A stretch of DNA of 64,000 bases. Source: JACPYM01 sp031423495 (GTDB lineage Bacteria; Acidobacteriota; Blastocatellia; RBC074). The stretch lies in contig JANPFP010000231.1 in the NCBI GenBank assembly GCA_031423495.1, positions 18,193 through 82,192 on the forward strand. Reading direction: 5' to 3'. The translations under genes were made by a program, and so were the position numbers. Shown piece after piece: positions 54,170 to 63,885 of this stretch (position 1 is its first letter; each line of letters begins with the position of its first letter). Below the pieces are notes generated by a model. The model saw nothing but the letters and a program-made list of their open reading frames with translations. It had not been told where the DNA came from and searched no databases.

Positions 54170-56779
54170 ATGCTTCGTTTTTCATTTTTGCTTTTGCTTT
54201 CAATTACCGCTTCGGCGCAACGATTGGAATTCGCGCCCGGTGCGACTTACGACCAACGCATTCCTACGTTGAAACAGGTCACGGGATTTGCGTTGGGCGA
54301 ACACGTCACGCCGCCCGAAGAGATCACGCAATACCTGAAAGCCTTGCAGGCATCCGCGCCCGAACGCACGCGGTTGATTGAATATGCGCGCACGTGGGAA
54401 GGCCGTCCGTTGCATGCGTTGTTGATTGCGAGCGCCGAAAACGCCGCGCGCTTCGATGCGATTCAAAGCGGAATGCAGCAACTCGCGCATCCGCAAAAGC
54501 TGCCTGCGAATGAAGCTGAAAAGCTCGTCCGCGAACTGCCGCTGATCGTTGCGTTGATGCACGGAGTCCACGGCAACGAAATTTCGAGCGGCGAGGCCGC
54601 GCTGGCCGAAGCCTATCACTTGCTGGCCGCGACCAATGACGACAACGTCAAAACGATTCTGGCGAATTGCGTAGTGTTGATTGACCCGATGCAAAACCCT
54701 GACGGACGAGCGCGCTTCGTTTATCAAAACCTGTTAGGACGAGCCGCCGCGCCCGATGCCGAGCCGAATTCCGCCGAACACGACGAACCGTGGCCCGGCG
54801 GACGCAGCAATCATTATCTGTTTGATCTCAACCGCGACTGGTTTGTGCAAACGCAGCCCGAATCGCAAGGCCGCACCAAATTGTTGCAAGCATGGCCTGC
54901 GCAAGTGGCGATTGACTTGCACGAAATGGGCGGCGATTCGACTTATTACTTTCCGCCCGCGTCACAACCTTACAACCCTTATCTGACCAAAGCGCAACTT
55001 GATTGGTATGAAGTTTTCGGCAAGGCCACGGCAGCGCGTTTTGACGAACGTGGCTTCGCTTATTTCAACCGCGAAGTCTTCGATGCGTTTTATCCCGGTT
55101 ACGGTGTGTCGTGGCCTTCGGCGCAAGGCGCGTTGGGGATGACCTTTGAAATGGCTTCGGCGCGCGGGCTTTTAGTGCGCCGCGTAGACGACACAATGCT
55201 GACCTATCTCGACGGAGCCGTGCGCCATTTCACTTCGGCGATGATGACCGCGCTGACGGCGGCGAAAAACCGCGAACGTATGCTGCGCGACTTTCTCGCC
55301 TTTCGTCGCACAGCGGGCGAAGGCGCGACAAAGGCTTATGTACTCGCGCCGGGCCGCGACAAAGCACAGGCTGAACGTCTAGCATTGTTGTTGATTGAAA
55401 ACGGCATCACCGTGCAACGCGCGAGCGAAAGTTTTTCGTTGGGATCGCGCACTGTCGCTGCCGGAGCTTTTATCATCCCACTGCCACAATCCGGCGGCGT
55501 GCTTGCGCGAAATTTGCTCGACGCGAATGTCGCGTTGAATAACGAATTCATGCAAAAGCAGGAAGAGCGCCGCCAGCGCCGCTTGCCCGATCAGATTTAC
55601 GACATCACAGCCTGGAATCTGCCATTGATGCACGATGTCGAATGCCTCGCCGCTGACCGCGCGCTCAACGTCAAAACCAGTGAGTTAAACCGCGAAGACC
55701 TGGCGAATCCGCTGCGTGTCGAACCATTGGCAAAAGCGATTGTCGGTTACGCATTGCCGTGGAACGCGACGAGCGCGGTCGTCGTGCTCGAAGCATTGCG
55801 GCAGGGAATGTTCGTAGAGTTTCTCGCTCCGTCATTCACCATCGCTGGACGCAAATTCGAGCGCGGCACTGCATTTTTGCGCAAGGCTGAAAACGCTTCG
55901 GACATGCCCGAAAGGCTCAATGCGATTGCCACGCGGCATCATGCCGAAATCATCACGCTCAACTCCGCTTTCATTGACGAAGGCGTTTCGCTCGGCAGCA
56001 ATCAAACGATGACCCTCAAGACGCCGCGCGTGTTGTTGGCGTGGGATGCGCCTGCTTCGAGCTTGTCGGCAGGTTGGGCGCGTTATGTGTTAGAGCGCCG
56101 CTTTGCTCATAGCGTCACGGCGGTGCGCACGAGTTCGCTGGCGCGCGTAGATTGGCGTCGTTATGACGTGATCGTTTTGCCGAGCGGCAATTATGCGACA
56201 GCGTTGAATGCAGATGTCGTTCGTCGTTTGAAAGACTGGATGACGGCGGGCGGTACGTTAATCACCTTGGCAGAGGCTTCGCGTTGGGCGGCGCAAGAGG
56301 CGACGGGCTTGTTGGATACGCGAACGGAAATGCGCGACGGCAAGGCTCCGAATGAAGCCGCGGAAAAGGCTCCGGCGACGCAGACATTTTTTTATGACAA
56401 AGCGATTCAGCCATTGCGCGAAGCCCCTGAGAATACGCCGGGCGCGTTGTTGCGCGTGAAACTGGATGAAGATCACTGGCTTTCGTCAGGCACAGACGGC
56501 GAGCTGCAAGCACTGGTCGAAGGCACGCGCGTTTTCACGCCGATCAAACTCGACAAAGGCCGCAACGTAGGCATTTACGGCACGCCGAATAACTTGCTGG
56601 CTTCCGGTTTCATGTGGCCTGATGCAGCGAAACAGTTACCGCAAAAATCCTTTCTGATTCATCAACCTTACGGACAAGGCCATTTGATTGCGTTTGCCGA
56701 AGACCCGAACTATCGGGCTTATGTCGAGGGTACGATCTTTTTGTTTATCAATGCGGTGTTATTAGGCGCGGCGTATTGA
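54170..56779 (+). CDS. secreted M14-family zinc carboxypeptidase
   Basis: An 869-residue protein, AGGAG before the start, with a signal peptide (MLRFSFLLLLSITASAQ). The metallocarboxypeptidase domain (about 45-340) has the zinc ligands in MHGVHGNEISSGEA and VAIDLHEMGGDS, and the catalytic Glu in GMTFEMAS. The remaining about 500 residues include a region like the glutamine-amidotransferase fold (KAYVLAPGRDKAQAERLALLL and RYDVIVLPSGNYATAL), seen in many long secreted M14 proteins. It should trim peptides or peptidoglycan stems in the periplasm or outside. Confidence 0.88.
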   Translation: MLRFSFLLLLSITASAQRLEFAPGATYDQRIPTLKQVTGFALGEHVTPPEEITQYLKALQASAPERTRLIEYARTWEGRPLHALLIASAENAARFDAIQSGMQQLAHPQKLPANEAEKLVRELPLIVALMHGVHGNEISSGEAALAEAYHLLAATNDDNVKTILANCVVLIDPMQNPDGRARFVYQNLLGRAAAPDAEPNSAEHDEPWPGGRSNHYLFDLNRDWFVQTQPESQGRTKLLQAWPAQVAIDLHEMGGDSTYYFPPASQPYNPYLTKAQLDWYEVFGKATAARFDERGFAYFNREVFDAFYPGYGVSWPSAQGALGMTFEMASARGLLVRRVDDTMLTYLDGAVRHFTSAMMTALTAAKNRERMLRDFLAFRRTAGEGATKAYVLAPGRDKAQAERLALLLIENGITVQRASESFSLGSRTVAAGAFIIPLPQSGGVLARNLLDANVALNNEFMQKQEERRQRRLPDQIYDITAWNLPLMHDVECLAADRALNVKTSELNREDLANPLRVEPLAKAIVGYALPWNATSAVVVLEALRQGMFVEFLAPSFTIAGRKFERGTAFLRKAENASDMPERLNAIATRHHAEIITLNSAFIDEGVSLGSNQTMTLKTPRVLLAWDAPASSLSAGWARYVLERRFAHSVTAVRTSSLARVDWRRYDVIVLPSGNYATALNADVVRRLKDWMTAGGTLITLAEASRWAAQEATGLLDTRTEMRDGKAPNEAAEKAPATQTFFYDKAIQPLREAPENTPGALLRVKLDEDHWLSSGTDGELQALVEGTRVFTPIKLDKGRNVGIYGTPNNLLASGFMWPDAAKQLPQKSFLIHQPYGQGHLIAFAEDPNYRAYVEGTIFLFINAVLLGAAY

Positions 56780-56845
56780 GTTTGGCTTGCGGTAACAAAA
56801 TCAAAGAGAGGTCTATTCAGGGAAACCATTGAGTATGGGAAATCG

Positions 56846-56940
56846 CCATTGTTCATTATCAATTTTCCATTGCTGGACAGAAGGGATGCTGCTGAATGCT
56901 TACCTCTACCTAAGAATGGAGAATTGATAATGGACAATGG
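56846..56940. repeat. inverted repeat in the gap before the malic enzyme gene
   Basis: Arms 56846-56871 and 56915-56940 (CCATTGTTCATTATCAATTT type) pair with two mismatches over 26 bp, with a 43-bp loop. AT-rich, unlike the GC-rich hairpins elsewhere. It may be a mobile palindrome or contribute to termination of the M14 transcript. Confidence 0.8.
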
Positions 56941-57010
56941 CCTGCCTACATACTTGCCGGATCCGATATAGCCCGCGCCGAGATATTATTCGTTTATTTA
57001 AGGAGCACTC

Positions 57011-58435
57011 ATGCGAGTCACACCGAGTGAAGGTTACAGCATCACGTTACGTCTCAAGCTCGCCAACAAGCCCGGTACGTTAGGCCGCGTCACGTCGGCG
57101 ATTGGCGCGGCGGGCGGCAACATCGGGGCCATAGACATTGCCGAAGTCGGCAACAATCAAATCGTACGCGACATCACCGTGGCGGCGGGCAACGACACGC
57201 ACGCGCGCGAGATCGTCGAAATCGTCAAGGCCGTAGACGGCGTGACTTTCATCAACGTCTCTGACCGCACTTTTCTGCTGCATCTTGGCGGCAAGATCGA
57301 AGTCAAAAGTAAGATACCGATTCAGACACGCGCTGATCTGTCGCGGGCTTATACGCCGGGCGTCGCGCGTGTTTGTATGGCGATTGCCGAAGACAAAAGT
57401 AAAGTTTTCAACTTGACGATCAAACGCAATACGGTCGCCGTGGTGACCGATGGCAGCGCGGTGTTGGGGCTGGGCAACATCGGGCCTGAAGCCGCAATGC
57501 CGGTGATGGAAGGCAAGGCGATGTTGTTCAAAGAATTCGCAGGCATTGATGCGTTTCCGATTTGTCTGGCGACGCAAGACACCGAAGAAATCATTCGTAC
57601 GGTCAAAGCCATTGCTCCGGGTTTTGGCGGCATCAATCTCGAAGACATCGCCGCGCCGCGTTGTTTTGAAATCGAAGCCCGCCTGCGCGCAGAACTAGAC
57701 ATCCCGGTCTTTCACGACGACCAGCACGGCACAGCGGTTGTCGTTTTGGCCGCCGCAATCAACGCGCTCAAGGTTGTCAACAAAGACATCACCCAAATCA
57801 AAGTGGTGGTGAGCGGCGCGGGTGCGGCGGGCACGGCGTGCGCGAAGATGCTTTGGAATGCGGGCGTACGCAATTTGATTGGTTGCGACATTCACGGCGT
57901 CATTCATCGCGGACGTGATCAGGTCTTGAACGAAGCGACGCGCTGGTGGGTTGAAAATACGAACCAAGAGAATCTGACCGGCACGATTCACGATGTGATT
58001 GGCGGGGCTGATTTGTTTCTGGGTGTGTCTGCGCCGGGCGTGTTACAAGCAGAAGACCTCAGACACATGGCGCGTGATCCGATTGTGTTTGCGCTGGCGA
58101 ATCCTACGCCTGAGATCATGCCGGAAGAGGCCGAACCTTACGCGACGGTGATTGCGACGGGGCGTTCTGACTATCCGAACCAAATCAATAACGTACTTTG
58201 TTTCCCCGGCATCTTTCGCGGCGCACTCGACGCACGGGCCTCGGAAATCAACGAAGACATGAAACTCGCCGCCGCTTACGCCATTGCCAACATCATCAAC
58301 GACGACGAAGTCGCGGCGGATTACATCATTCCTTCAGTGTTCAATCGGCGTGTTGCTCCGGCAGTCGCAGCGGCGGTCGAAGAGGCTGCGCGTCGCACGG
58401 GCATCGCACGCCGTGATCGTCACGGCATGGAATAA
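57011..58435 (+). CDS. NAD-type malic enzyme with N-terminal ACT domain
   Basis: A 474-residue cytosolic enzyme with AAGGAG before the ATG. Residues about 8-85 form an ACT domain (ITLRLKLANKPGTLGRVTSAIG), a likely site of allosteric control. The malic domain follows (ADLSRAYTPGVARVC, VTDGSAVLGLGNIGPEAAMPVMEGKAML, FHDDQHGTA) and the nucleotide-binding domain (VVSGAGAAGTACAKMLW). It decarboxylates malate to pyruvate. A TPR-protein gene follows 19 bp after its stop. Confidence 0.92.
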   Translation: MRVTPSEGYSITLRLKLANKPGTLGRVTSAIGAAGGNIGAIDIAEVGNNQIVRDITVAAGNDTHAREIVEIVKAVDGVTFINVSDRTFLLHLGGKIEVKSKIPIQTRADLSRAYTPGVARVCMAIAEDKSKVFNLTIKRNTVAVVTDGSAVLGLGNIGPEAAMPVMEGKAMLFKEFAGIDAFPICLATQDTEEIIRTVKAIAPGFGGINLEDIAAPRCFEIEARLRAELDIPVFHDDQHGTAVVVLAAAINALKVVNKDITQIKVVVSGAGAAGTACAKMLWNAGVRNLIGCDIHGVIHRGRDQVLNEATRWWVENTNQENLTGTIHDVIGGADLFLGVSAPGVLQAEDLRHMARDPIVFALANPTPEIMPEEAEPYATVIATGRSDYPNQINNVLCFPGIFRGALDARASEINEDMKLAAAYAIANIINDDEVAADYIIPSVFNRRVAPAVAAAVEEAARRTGIARRDRHGME

Positions 58436-58454
58436 GAAAAGGAACCTGCAAATT

Positions 58455-60101
58455 ATGAGATGGATTTTCGTCTGCGCCTGCGCCCTTGCCTTGAGTTTGG
58501 CGGTTTCAGAATTCGTTTGGCCGCAAGCTAAAAAGCGACGCCCAGCGGTTCCACCAAAAGCACGGAAAACAGCGACGCCTAACGCCACAGCAGAACTGAA
58601 TCGTTGGCGCACGGCGGTCAAAGCCAATCCGAATGATGCGACCGCGCATAACGCGTTGGGTTTGGCTTTAGCCAAAAGCGGCGATTTGAAAGGTGCGGCG
58701 TTTGAATTCAACGAAGCCATTCGGCTCAAAACTGATTACGCCGAAGCTCACACGAATCTGGGCATCGCGCTCGAACGGCAGGCAGACTTCCCAAATGCGC
58801 TCTCGGCTTTTCGCCGGGCGGCTGAACTCGCGCCGAACGATGCCGAGTTGCACGTTTCGATTGCTTCGATTTTGACGCGTACGCAAAATCTGGAAGGCGC
58901 GATTGATGAGCTGAAGCTGGCGGCGAAACTCAATCCGAACGCGCCAGAAACGCGCAGCAACCTCGGTTTTTTGTTAGCGCAAAAAGGCGACTTGCAAAGC
59001 TCCATTGCTGAGTTTGAAGCCGCCGTCAAACTCAAGCCCGATTTGGCCGAAGCGCATTATTTTATCGGTACGGCGCAATCCTTGATGCGTGAATGGCCTG
59101 ACGCCGTCGCGGCGTTACGACAGGCCGTCAAGCTGAAACCGCGCTGGCCCGAAGCCGTAACCAGTTTGGGCACGGCGCTGCGCGAAGTCGGAGAATATGA
59201 CGAAGCCGTGAAAGTCCTGCGCGAGGCGATTCAAATTAAGCCCGACGCAACCGAAGCCCACAACAACCTCGGCCTGACTTATTTGCAAGCACGTCGTTAT
59301 GACGAAGCGTTGGCCGAATTCCGCGCGGCGCTGAAACTCAACAACAATAACGATACGGCGCGGCTGAACATCGGGCTGACGCTTTTTCAAAAAGGCGACT
59401 CTGACGCAGCGATCACGGCTTATCAGGAGTTGCTCAAACACGACGAAGAAAGTGTCGAAGCGTATTACAACCTCGCGCTCGCTTATAAACGCAATGACGA
59501 TTTAAGCAATGCGTTGACTGCTGTAGATGCCGCGTTGAAATACGAACCCGATTTCGCCGACGGACACTTCACGCGCGGGCAAATTCTGTTGCAGCAAAAC
59601 CAGCTTGACGCCGCGATTGAAAGTTTGAACAAGGCTCTCGTACGCAAAGATAACGACGCTGAAGCCTATTACACGTTGGGCAATGCGTGGGCGCGCAAGA
59701 ACGAAGCCGAAGCCGCCATCATCGCTTATCGCAATGCGTTGCGTTACGCGCCGAACGATGCTGAGATTCACAACGCGCTGGCTGCGGCCTTGCGCAAGCT
59801 CGGTCAAACTGCCGAAGCGCAAACCGCGCAAGCCGAAGCCGAACGCTTGCGCAAAGCCAAACAACAACGCGAAATCGCGCAAACGGCGGTGGCGACGGGC
59901 GAACAGCGCATGAATGAAGGCAAGTTGGCCGAAGCGATTGAACGATTTGAGGCGGCGATTAAAGCTGACGATACATATGCGATGGCTTTTGCGCGGTTGA
60001 GCGCGGCGTTGCGTAAACTGGGTAAGGTGGCGGAAGCCGACGCGGCTTGGCAGAAAGCGATTGGGTTGGATGGCTCGTTGCAAAAAACGCTGCGGCCTTG
60101 A
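58455..60101 (+). CDS. TPR-repeat protein, secreted or membrane-bound
   Basis: Start at 58455 with AAAGGA upstream; the longer frame overlaps the malic enzyme and is not credible. A signal peptide or anchor (MRWIFVCACALALSLAVSEF) and a basic linker are followed by about eleven to twelve tetratricopeptide repeats (for example AHNALGLALAKSGDLKGAAFEFNEAI, and repeats with ALGLALERQADFPNALSAFRRA), typical of a protein-protein scaffold. A charged helical stretch lies near the end (AEAERLRKAKQQREIAQT). Confidence 0.88.
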   Translation: MRWIFVCACALALSLAVSEFVWPQAKKRRPAVPPKARKTATPNATAELNRWRTAVKANPNDATAHNALGLALAKSGDLKGAAFEFNEAIRLKTDYAEAHTNLGIALERQADFPNALSAFRRAAELAPNDAELHVSIASILTRTQNLEGAIDELKLAAKLNPNAPETRSNLGFLLAQKGDLQSSIAEFEAAVKLKPDLAEAHYFIGTAQSLMREWPDAVAALRQAVKLKPRWPEAVTSLGTALREVGEYDEAVKVLREAIQIKPDATEAHNNLGLTYLQARRYDEALAEFRAALKLNNNNDTARLNIGLTLFQKGDSDAAITAYQELLKHDEESVEAYYNLALAYKRNDDLSNALTAVDAALKYEPDFADGHFTRGQILLQQNQLDAAIESLNKALVRKDNDAEAYYTLGNAWARKNEAEAAIIAYRNALRYAPNDAEIHNALAAALRKLGQTAEAQTAQAEAERLRKAKQQREIAQTAVATGEQRMNEGKLAEAIERFEAAIKADDTYAMAFARLSAALRKLGKVAEADAAWQKAIGLDGSLQKTLRP

Positions 60102-60208
60102 GCGCGTGCAAATTTGCAGTGACCGAATTGCGCGACGCGACGCCTATTGTGCATTGCCTGAAATCACGATGCTCGACTTGAGCGAACTTAATTTTGAGGA
60201 GAAACCCA

Positions 60209-60973
60209 ATGAAGAAAATCACCTTACCCCTGATGGTGTGCGTGTGTTTGGCGCAGAGCCTAGCTGCCTTCGCGCAACCAAAAAGCCCCGCACCCACGAG
60301 TTTTGCGGGTACGTGGGCGCTGAATCGCACCAAAACCAAAGACGTGCCTGAAACCTTGCAAACCTATACCTTGATGGTTCAGCAAAACGAACAACGCATC
60401 GGTATCGAAACCAAAGTCGAAGGCGAGTTAGGCCGTCCGGGCGCGGGCGGACGCGGTGGCGGAATGCCCGGCGGTGGAATGCCCGGCGGCGGACGCGGTG
60501 GTGGTGGCGGACGTGGCGGCGGCGGTGGAGGCGGAATGGGTGGTGGTGGAGGTGGAGGTGATATAGGCGGCGGAGGCGGTGGAATGGGTGGCGGCGGTGA
60601 AATGGGTGGCGGCGGTGGTTTTGCTATGCCGCACGCGATGCAAGTGCAGATGGCGTTGCGCGCTACAGTTCCGCAGGTCGTTTTCGATTTAGACGGACAA
60701 GATCATTCGCAACCCTTGCCCGGTCGCCCTGCGCCCGATGGCGGTGCGGCACCAGGCGGCGGAACCGTTACGCTCAAAGCCACCTGGAAAAAAGACGGCA
60801 AGCAACTCGAACTGCAAGTCGTACGCAAAATGAATATGGGCGGACAGGAACGCACGATGAAAACGCGCGACATATTGGAGTTCGAGAAAGACGGCACGCT
60901 CGTCGTCAAACGCACCCTCGAATCACCGATGGGCGCGCAAGAGGTCAAACTGTATTTCACAAAACAGGCTTGA
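60209..60973 (+). CDS. secreted Gly-rich protein
   Basis: Start at 60209 with GAGGAG upstream; about 254 residues with a signal peptide (MKKITLPLMVCVCLAQSLAAFA). A short beta-domain (GTWALNRTKTKDVPETLQTYTLMVQ) precedes a long glycine-rich low-complexity segment (about 75-140), and a second beta-domain (TLKATWKKDGKQLELQVVRKM, LVVKRTLESPMGAQEVKLYF) ends the protein. The beta-domains look like the extracytoplasmic sheet found in lipid- or polymer-binding secreted proteins. Function unknown. Confidence 0.7.
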   Translation: MKKITLPLMVCVCLAQSLAAFAQPKSPAPTSFAGTWALNRTKTKDVPETLQTYTLMVQQNEQRIGIETKVEGELGRPGAGGRGGGMPGGGMPGGGRGGGGGRGGGGGGGMGGGGGGGDIGGGGGGMGGGGEMGGGGGFAMPHAMQVQMALRATVPQVVFDLDGQDHSQPLPGRPAPDGGAAPGGGTVTLKATWKKDGKQLELQVVRKMNMGGQERTMKTRDILEFEKDGTLVVKRTLESPMGAQEVKLYFTKQA

Positions 60974-60996
60974 ACGATTGCTGACCAACCCTAAAC

Positions 60997-61040
60997 AAAA
61001 AGCGCGAACGCCCTCGTTAATGATGGCGGGCGCGCTTTTT
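60997..61040 (+). terminator. intrinsic terminator after the Gly-rich protein gene
   Basis: AAAAAGCGCG (60997-61006) pairs with CGCGCTTTTT (61031-61040), with an inner GCCC/GGGC pair; a T-run follows on plus. It lies 24 bp behind the stop codon. Confidence 0.75.
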
Positions 61041-61115
61041 ATTTAGGGGCTTGGCATTTCGCGGACGCGGGCTTACCTTACGCCAGCCATTCACGGCTAG
61101 TAATAGGAGGCATCC

Positions 61116-63239
61116 ATGAAATTCGTATCCCGCAAACAACTTTGGGTTTTCGCGCTGACGATATTCGTTGTCTCGTCGGTTTGGCAGTTGCCGCCCGTTG
61201 CACGCGCACAATGGCAACGCTGGCGCGGCGAACGCGAGTTCACCATGCCGCCGCGAATCTCTGCCGAAGCCTCGTTGTATGAGCCAGAAGCGCAACGCCT
61301 AACCTTGCGCGGCGCACATTTCGACCCGCAAGCCGAAGTCACTTTGTTATCTGCCAACGGACAAATCGCCTTTCGTTCAGCGCGCATCGTCAATCACGCT
61401 TCGATCATTATCGAAGGCGTCGAACCGCTTTCGGGTTTTGAACTGGTTACGATCACGGTGACGAACCCGATGGCGAGCGGTCAATCAACCGAAGCGCCGA
61501 GCAGTTCGATTGTGTTGCCGATGAGTGCGCCGCTTCGACGCAGCAGCAATACGCCCACAATCAACGTTACGCGCAACACTGCCGCGCCCGATCAAGCCGG
61601 TGCGTTATCCATTGCCGAAGTTCAACAAGTCATCGCGCAAGCCGTAGCCGAAGCCGATGCGCAAAATCTGAAAGTCACCATTTCGGTCGTTGACTCCGAA
61701 GGCAATGCGCTCGGCACGTTTGCGATGACAGGCGCGGCGGTGACTACGCGTGTGGGTGGGAATGCGGGCTGTGTGCCGACGGGCTGCGCGACCTTGCCGT
61801 TGCGTTGCGGACTCGAAGGCGTATGCGTTCCGGCTTGCGCTGCCTCTTTAGCCAAAGCCGTCACCGGCTCTTTCCTAAGCAGCCGTGGGCATGCGTTTTC
61901 TACGCGGACGGCGAGCTTCATTGTGCAGGAACACTTTCCACCGGGCGTGAACTTTCAAGGCAGCGGGCCGCTGTTCGGCGTCCAGTTTTCGCAACTGTTG
62001 TGCAGCGACGTGAATGCGCGTTCGGCGTTGGGTTTGTCGGCTGACCCTGGTGGTTTACCGCTTTATAAAAACGGCGTGAAAGTCGGCGGCGTTGGCATCG
62101 AAGGCGATGGCCGTTACGTGCTGGCTGAATCCCCGGCTCTAAGTCCCGCCGAAGAAATCATTGCACTCGCGGCCACGCGCAACTTTGCCGCGCCCGACGA
62201 AATCACAGGCGACAAGATCATCGTCAACGGCATTCGCTTTCCTTATGTCAAAGCCGCGACGCCTCCTGCGCGCACGGTGTTAGCGTTTGGTTCGTTGGCA
62301 GGAACTACGGTCACGTGTTTGGGCTTATCGCCAGCGGTGGCGCGCGCTTCATTGCCAAGCGAATTTGTGACAGCGACGTTAGGCGATGCGCCAGCCGGAC
62401 GGATCAATACGCGTTTGTTTCCGGCAGGCGCGGCTTCGTTCACCAGTTCGGTTGATTTGTCAGCAGCCGAAGTTACGCGCTTGTTGGTGCAAGCCGCCAA
62501 GCAAGCCTTTCTCACGCGCGCTGCGATTCGCCAACCGCTCAACAGTGCCGCCGAAGTGAACATCACCGTCTGCGATGCCGACGGCAAAATTCTCGGTATC
62601 TTCAGCACAGCGGATGCGCCGCTTTTCGGCTTTGACGTATCAGCGCAAAAAGCGCGCTCTGCTGCTTTCTTCAGTCACGCCGACGCGGCGAATCGGCTGC
62701 GCAACGCAGGCTTTGGCGCGTTCGTTAACGCGAGCGAACAAGACGGATTGCGGCTCACCGGTTCACAGGCTTTCAGTGATCGCGCCATCGGATTTCTCGC
62801 ACGTCCGTTTTATCCCGACGGCATTGATCGCACACCGAACGGCCCTTACTCAGTACCCATCGCCAACTTCAGTCCGTTTAACTTGGGCTTGCAACTCAGC
62901 CTGATTCAACAGCCTTTCTTTGAAAACCTGTTGATGTTTATTGATAACGGCAACGTAGCGGCGGGTACTGACGCGCTGACGAAACCTTGTCCGAGCGCAG
63001 GACTGGGTTCGCTGGCGAACGGCTTGCAGATTTTTCCGGGCAGCGTACCGCTTTATAAAAACGGCAAACTTGTCGGAGCCATTGGCATCAGCGGCGACGG
63101 CGTAGACCAGGACGACCTCATCTCGGCCATGGGCAGCACCGGTTTTGAAGCGCCTGAAAACCTTCGCACCGATCAAGTCTTTGTACGCGGTACGCGGCTG
63201 CCTTACGTCAAGTTTCCGCGCAATCCAAATCGTGACTAA
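61116..63239 (+). CDS. secreted protein with two GlcG/HbpS-like (heme-binding) domains
   Basis: A 707-residue protein with strong AGGAGG and a signal peptide (MKFVSRKQLWVFALTIFVVSSV). Residues about 45-120 resemble an IPT/TIG domain (LTLRGAHFDPQAEVTLLSANG). Two copies of the GlcG/HbpS (DUF336) fold follow, at about 165-385 and 430-700, each with LYKNGVKVGGVGIEGDG-type strands. HbpS proteins bind heme; other family members have different roles. The terminator 63244-63289 ends the transcript. Confidence 0.85.
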   Translation: MKFVSRKQLWVFALTIFVVSSVWQLPPVARAQWQRWRGEREFTMPPRISAEASLYEPEAQRLTLRGAHFDPQAEVTLLSANGQIAFRSARIVNHASIIIEGVEPLSGFELVTITVTNPMASGQSTEAPSSSIVLPMSAPLRRSSNTPTINVTRNTAAPDQAGALSIAEVQQVIAQAVAEADAQNLKVTISVVDSEGNALGTFAMTGAAVTTRVGGNAGCVPTGCATLPLRCGLEGVCVPACAASLAKAVTGSFLSSRGHAFSTRTASFIVQEHFPPGVNFQGSGPLFGVQFSQLLCSDVNARSALGLSADPGGLPLYKNGVKVGGVGIEGDGRYVLAESPALSPAEEIIALAATRNFAAPDEITGDKIIVNGIRFPYVKAATPPARTVLAFGSLAGTTVTCLGLSPAVARASLPSEFVTATLGDAPAGRINTRLFPAGAASFTSSVDLSAAEVTRLLVQAAKQAFLTRAAIRQPLNSAAEVNITVCDADGKILGIFSTADAPLFGFDVSAQKARSAAFFSHADAANRLRNAGFGAFVNASEQDGLRLTGSQAFSDRAIGFLARPFYPDGIDRTPNGPYSVPIANFSPFNLGLQLSLIQQPFFENLLMFIDNGNVAAGTDALTKPCPSAGLGSLANGLQIFPGSVPLYKNGKLVGAIGISGDGVDQDDLISAMGSTGFEAPENLRTDQVFVRGTRLPYVKFPRNPNRD

Positions 63240-63243
63240 TATA

Positions 63244-63289
63244 AAAAGCCGCGAAGCAACAACCTGATGGCTGGGGCTTCGCGGCTTTT
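63244..63289. terminator. bidirectional intrinsic terminator
   Basis: AAAAGCCGCGAAGC (63244-63257) and GCTTCGCGGCTTTT (63276-63289) pair perfectly over 14 bp around an 18-base loop, between two convergent genes. Confidence 0.85.
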
Positions 63290-63339
63290 GTGGCTTGAGG
63301 GGATAGGCTCAGGGCAAATGGCTATCGGGTTGGTAGCGC

Positions 63340-63849
63340 CTATTGTCGGCTGACCCGAATGTGATATGGCCCTGTGCCATTGGCGCTGTTGTAATGGCGT
63401 ACTTGCAGGAAGTATTCCCCCGCCGCCAAATTCTGCGTGATTTTGGGATTGCGTCCGACACCGGAATCATCATCTTGCGCCAACAGCGCGGTGTTGCTGT
63501 TGGGACCGAAAAGCGACATCACCAGATCAGTCGCGCCATCCGTCTCAACGGTGTAAACCCCTGGATTTTGCACCTTGAATTTGTACTGATCTTCTTCACC
63601 CGCTTGCCCGATGCTTCCTGCCATGCCTGTACCCGGCTCATAAACCGTCAACTCGACAACACTTACACCATTTGGCCCGCTGGCAGGATAAACAGTTTTC
63701 GCAAAGGCTTTGTCCACCGCCGAAAGCGATTCGTTGGGGTCTGACTGGAAACCGTTGGTCGTCCAATTGGCGGGGAAGCTGTAAAGCATCACCGACTGCG
63801 GGTCGAAATTCGACCCATTGATCTGGCTCAGGTCGTACTTGTCGAACAT
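63340..63849 (-). pseudogene. C-terminal remnant of a zinc metallopeptidase with PPC domain
   Basis: What is left begins at the end of an astacin-like or related metallopeptidase: HNMFDKYDLSQ, the Met-turn in FDPQSVMLYSFP, and the LSAVDKAFAKTVYP ending. A pre-peptidase C-terminal (PPC) domain follows (about residue 70-165; DQYKFKVQNPGVYTVETDG, AGEYFLQVRHYN). The HExxH zinc-binding part is missing. Upstream the frame runs for a few codons to a stop in insertion-sequence DNA, so the 5' part was cut off by the element. Probably not expressed as an active enzyme. Confidence 0.8.
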
Positions 63850-63885
63850 GTTGTGCTGAATAACGTGAGTTCGACGTAAGCCGCG

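Noticed and set aside
58284..58454. Longer start of the TPR protein inside the malic enzyme gene
   Set aside because: The ATG at 58455 has a ribosome binding site and starts a signal peptide.
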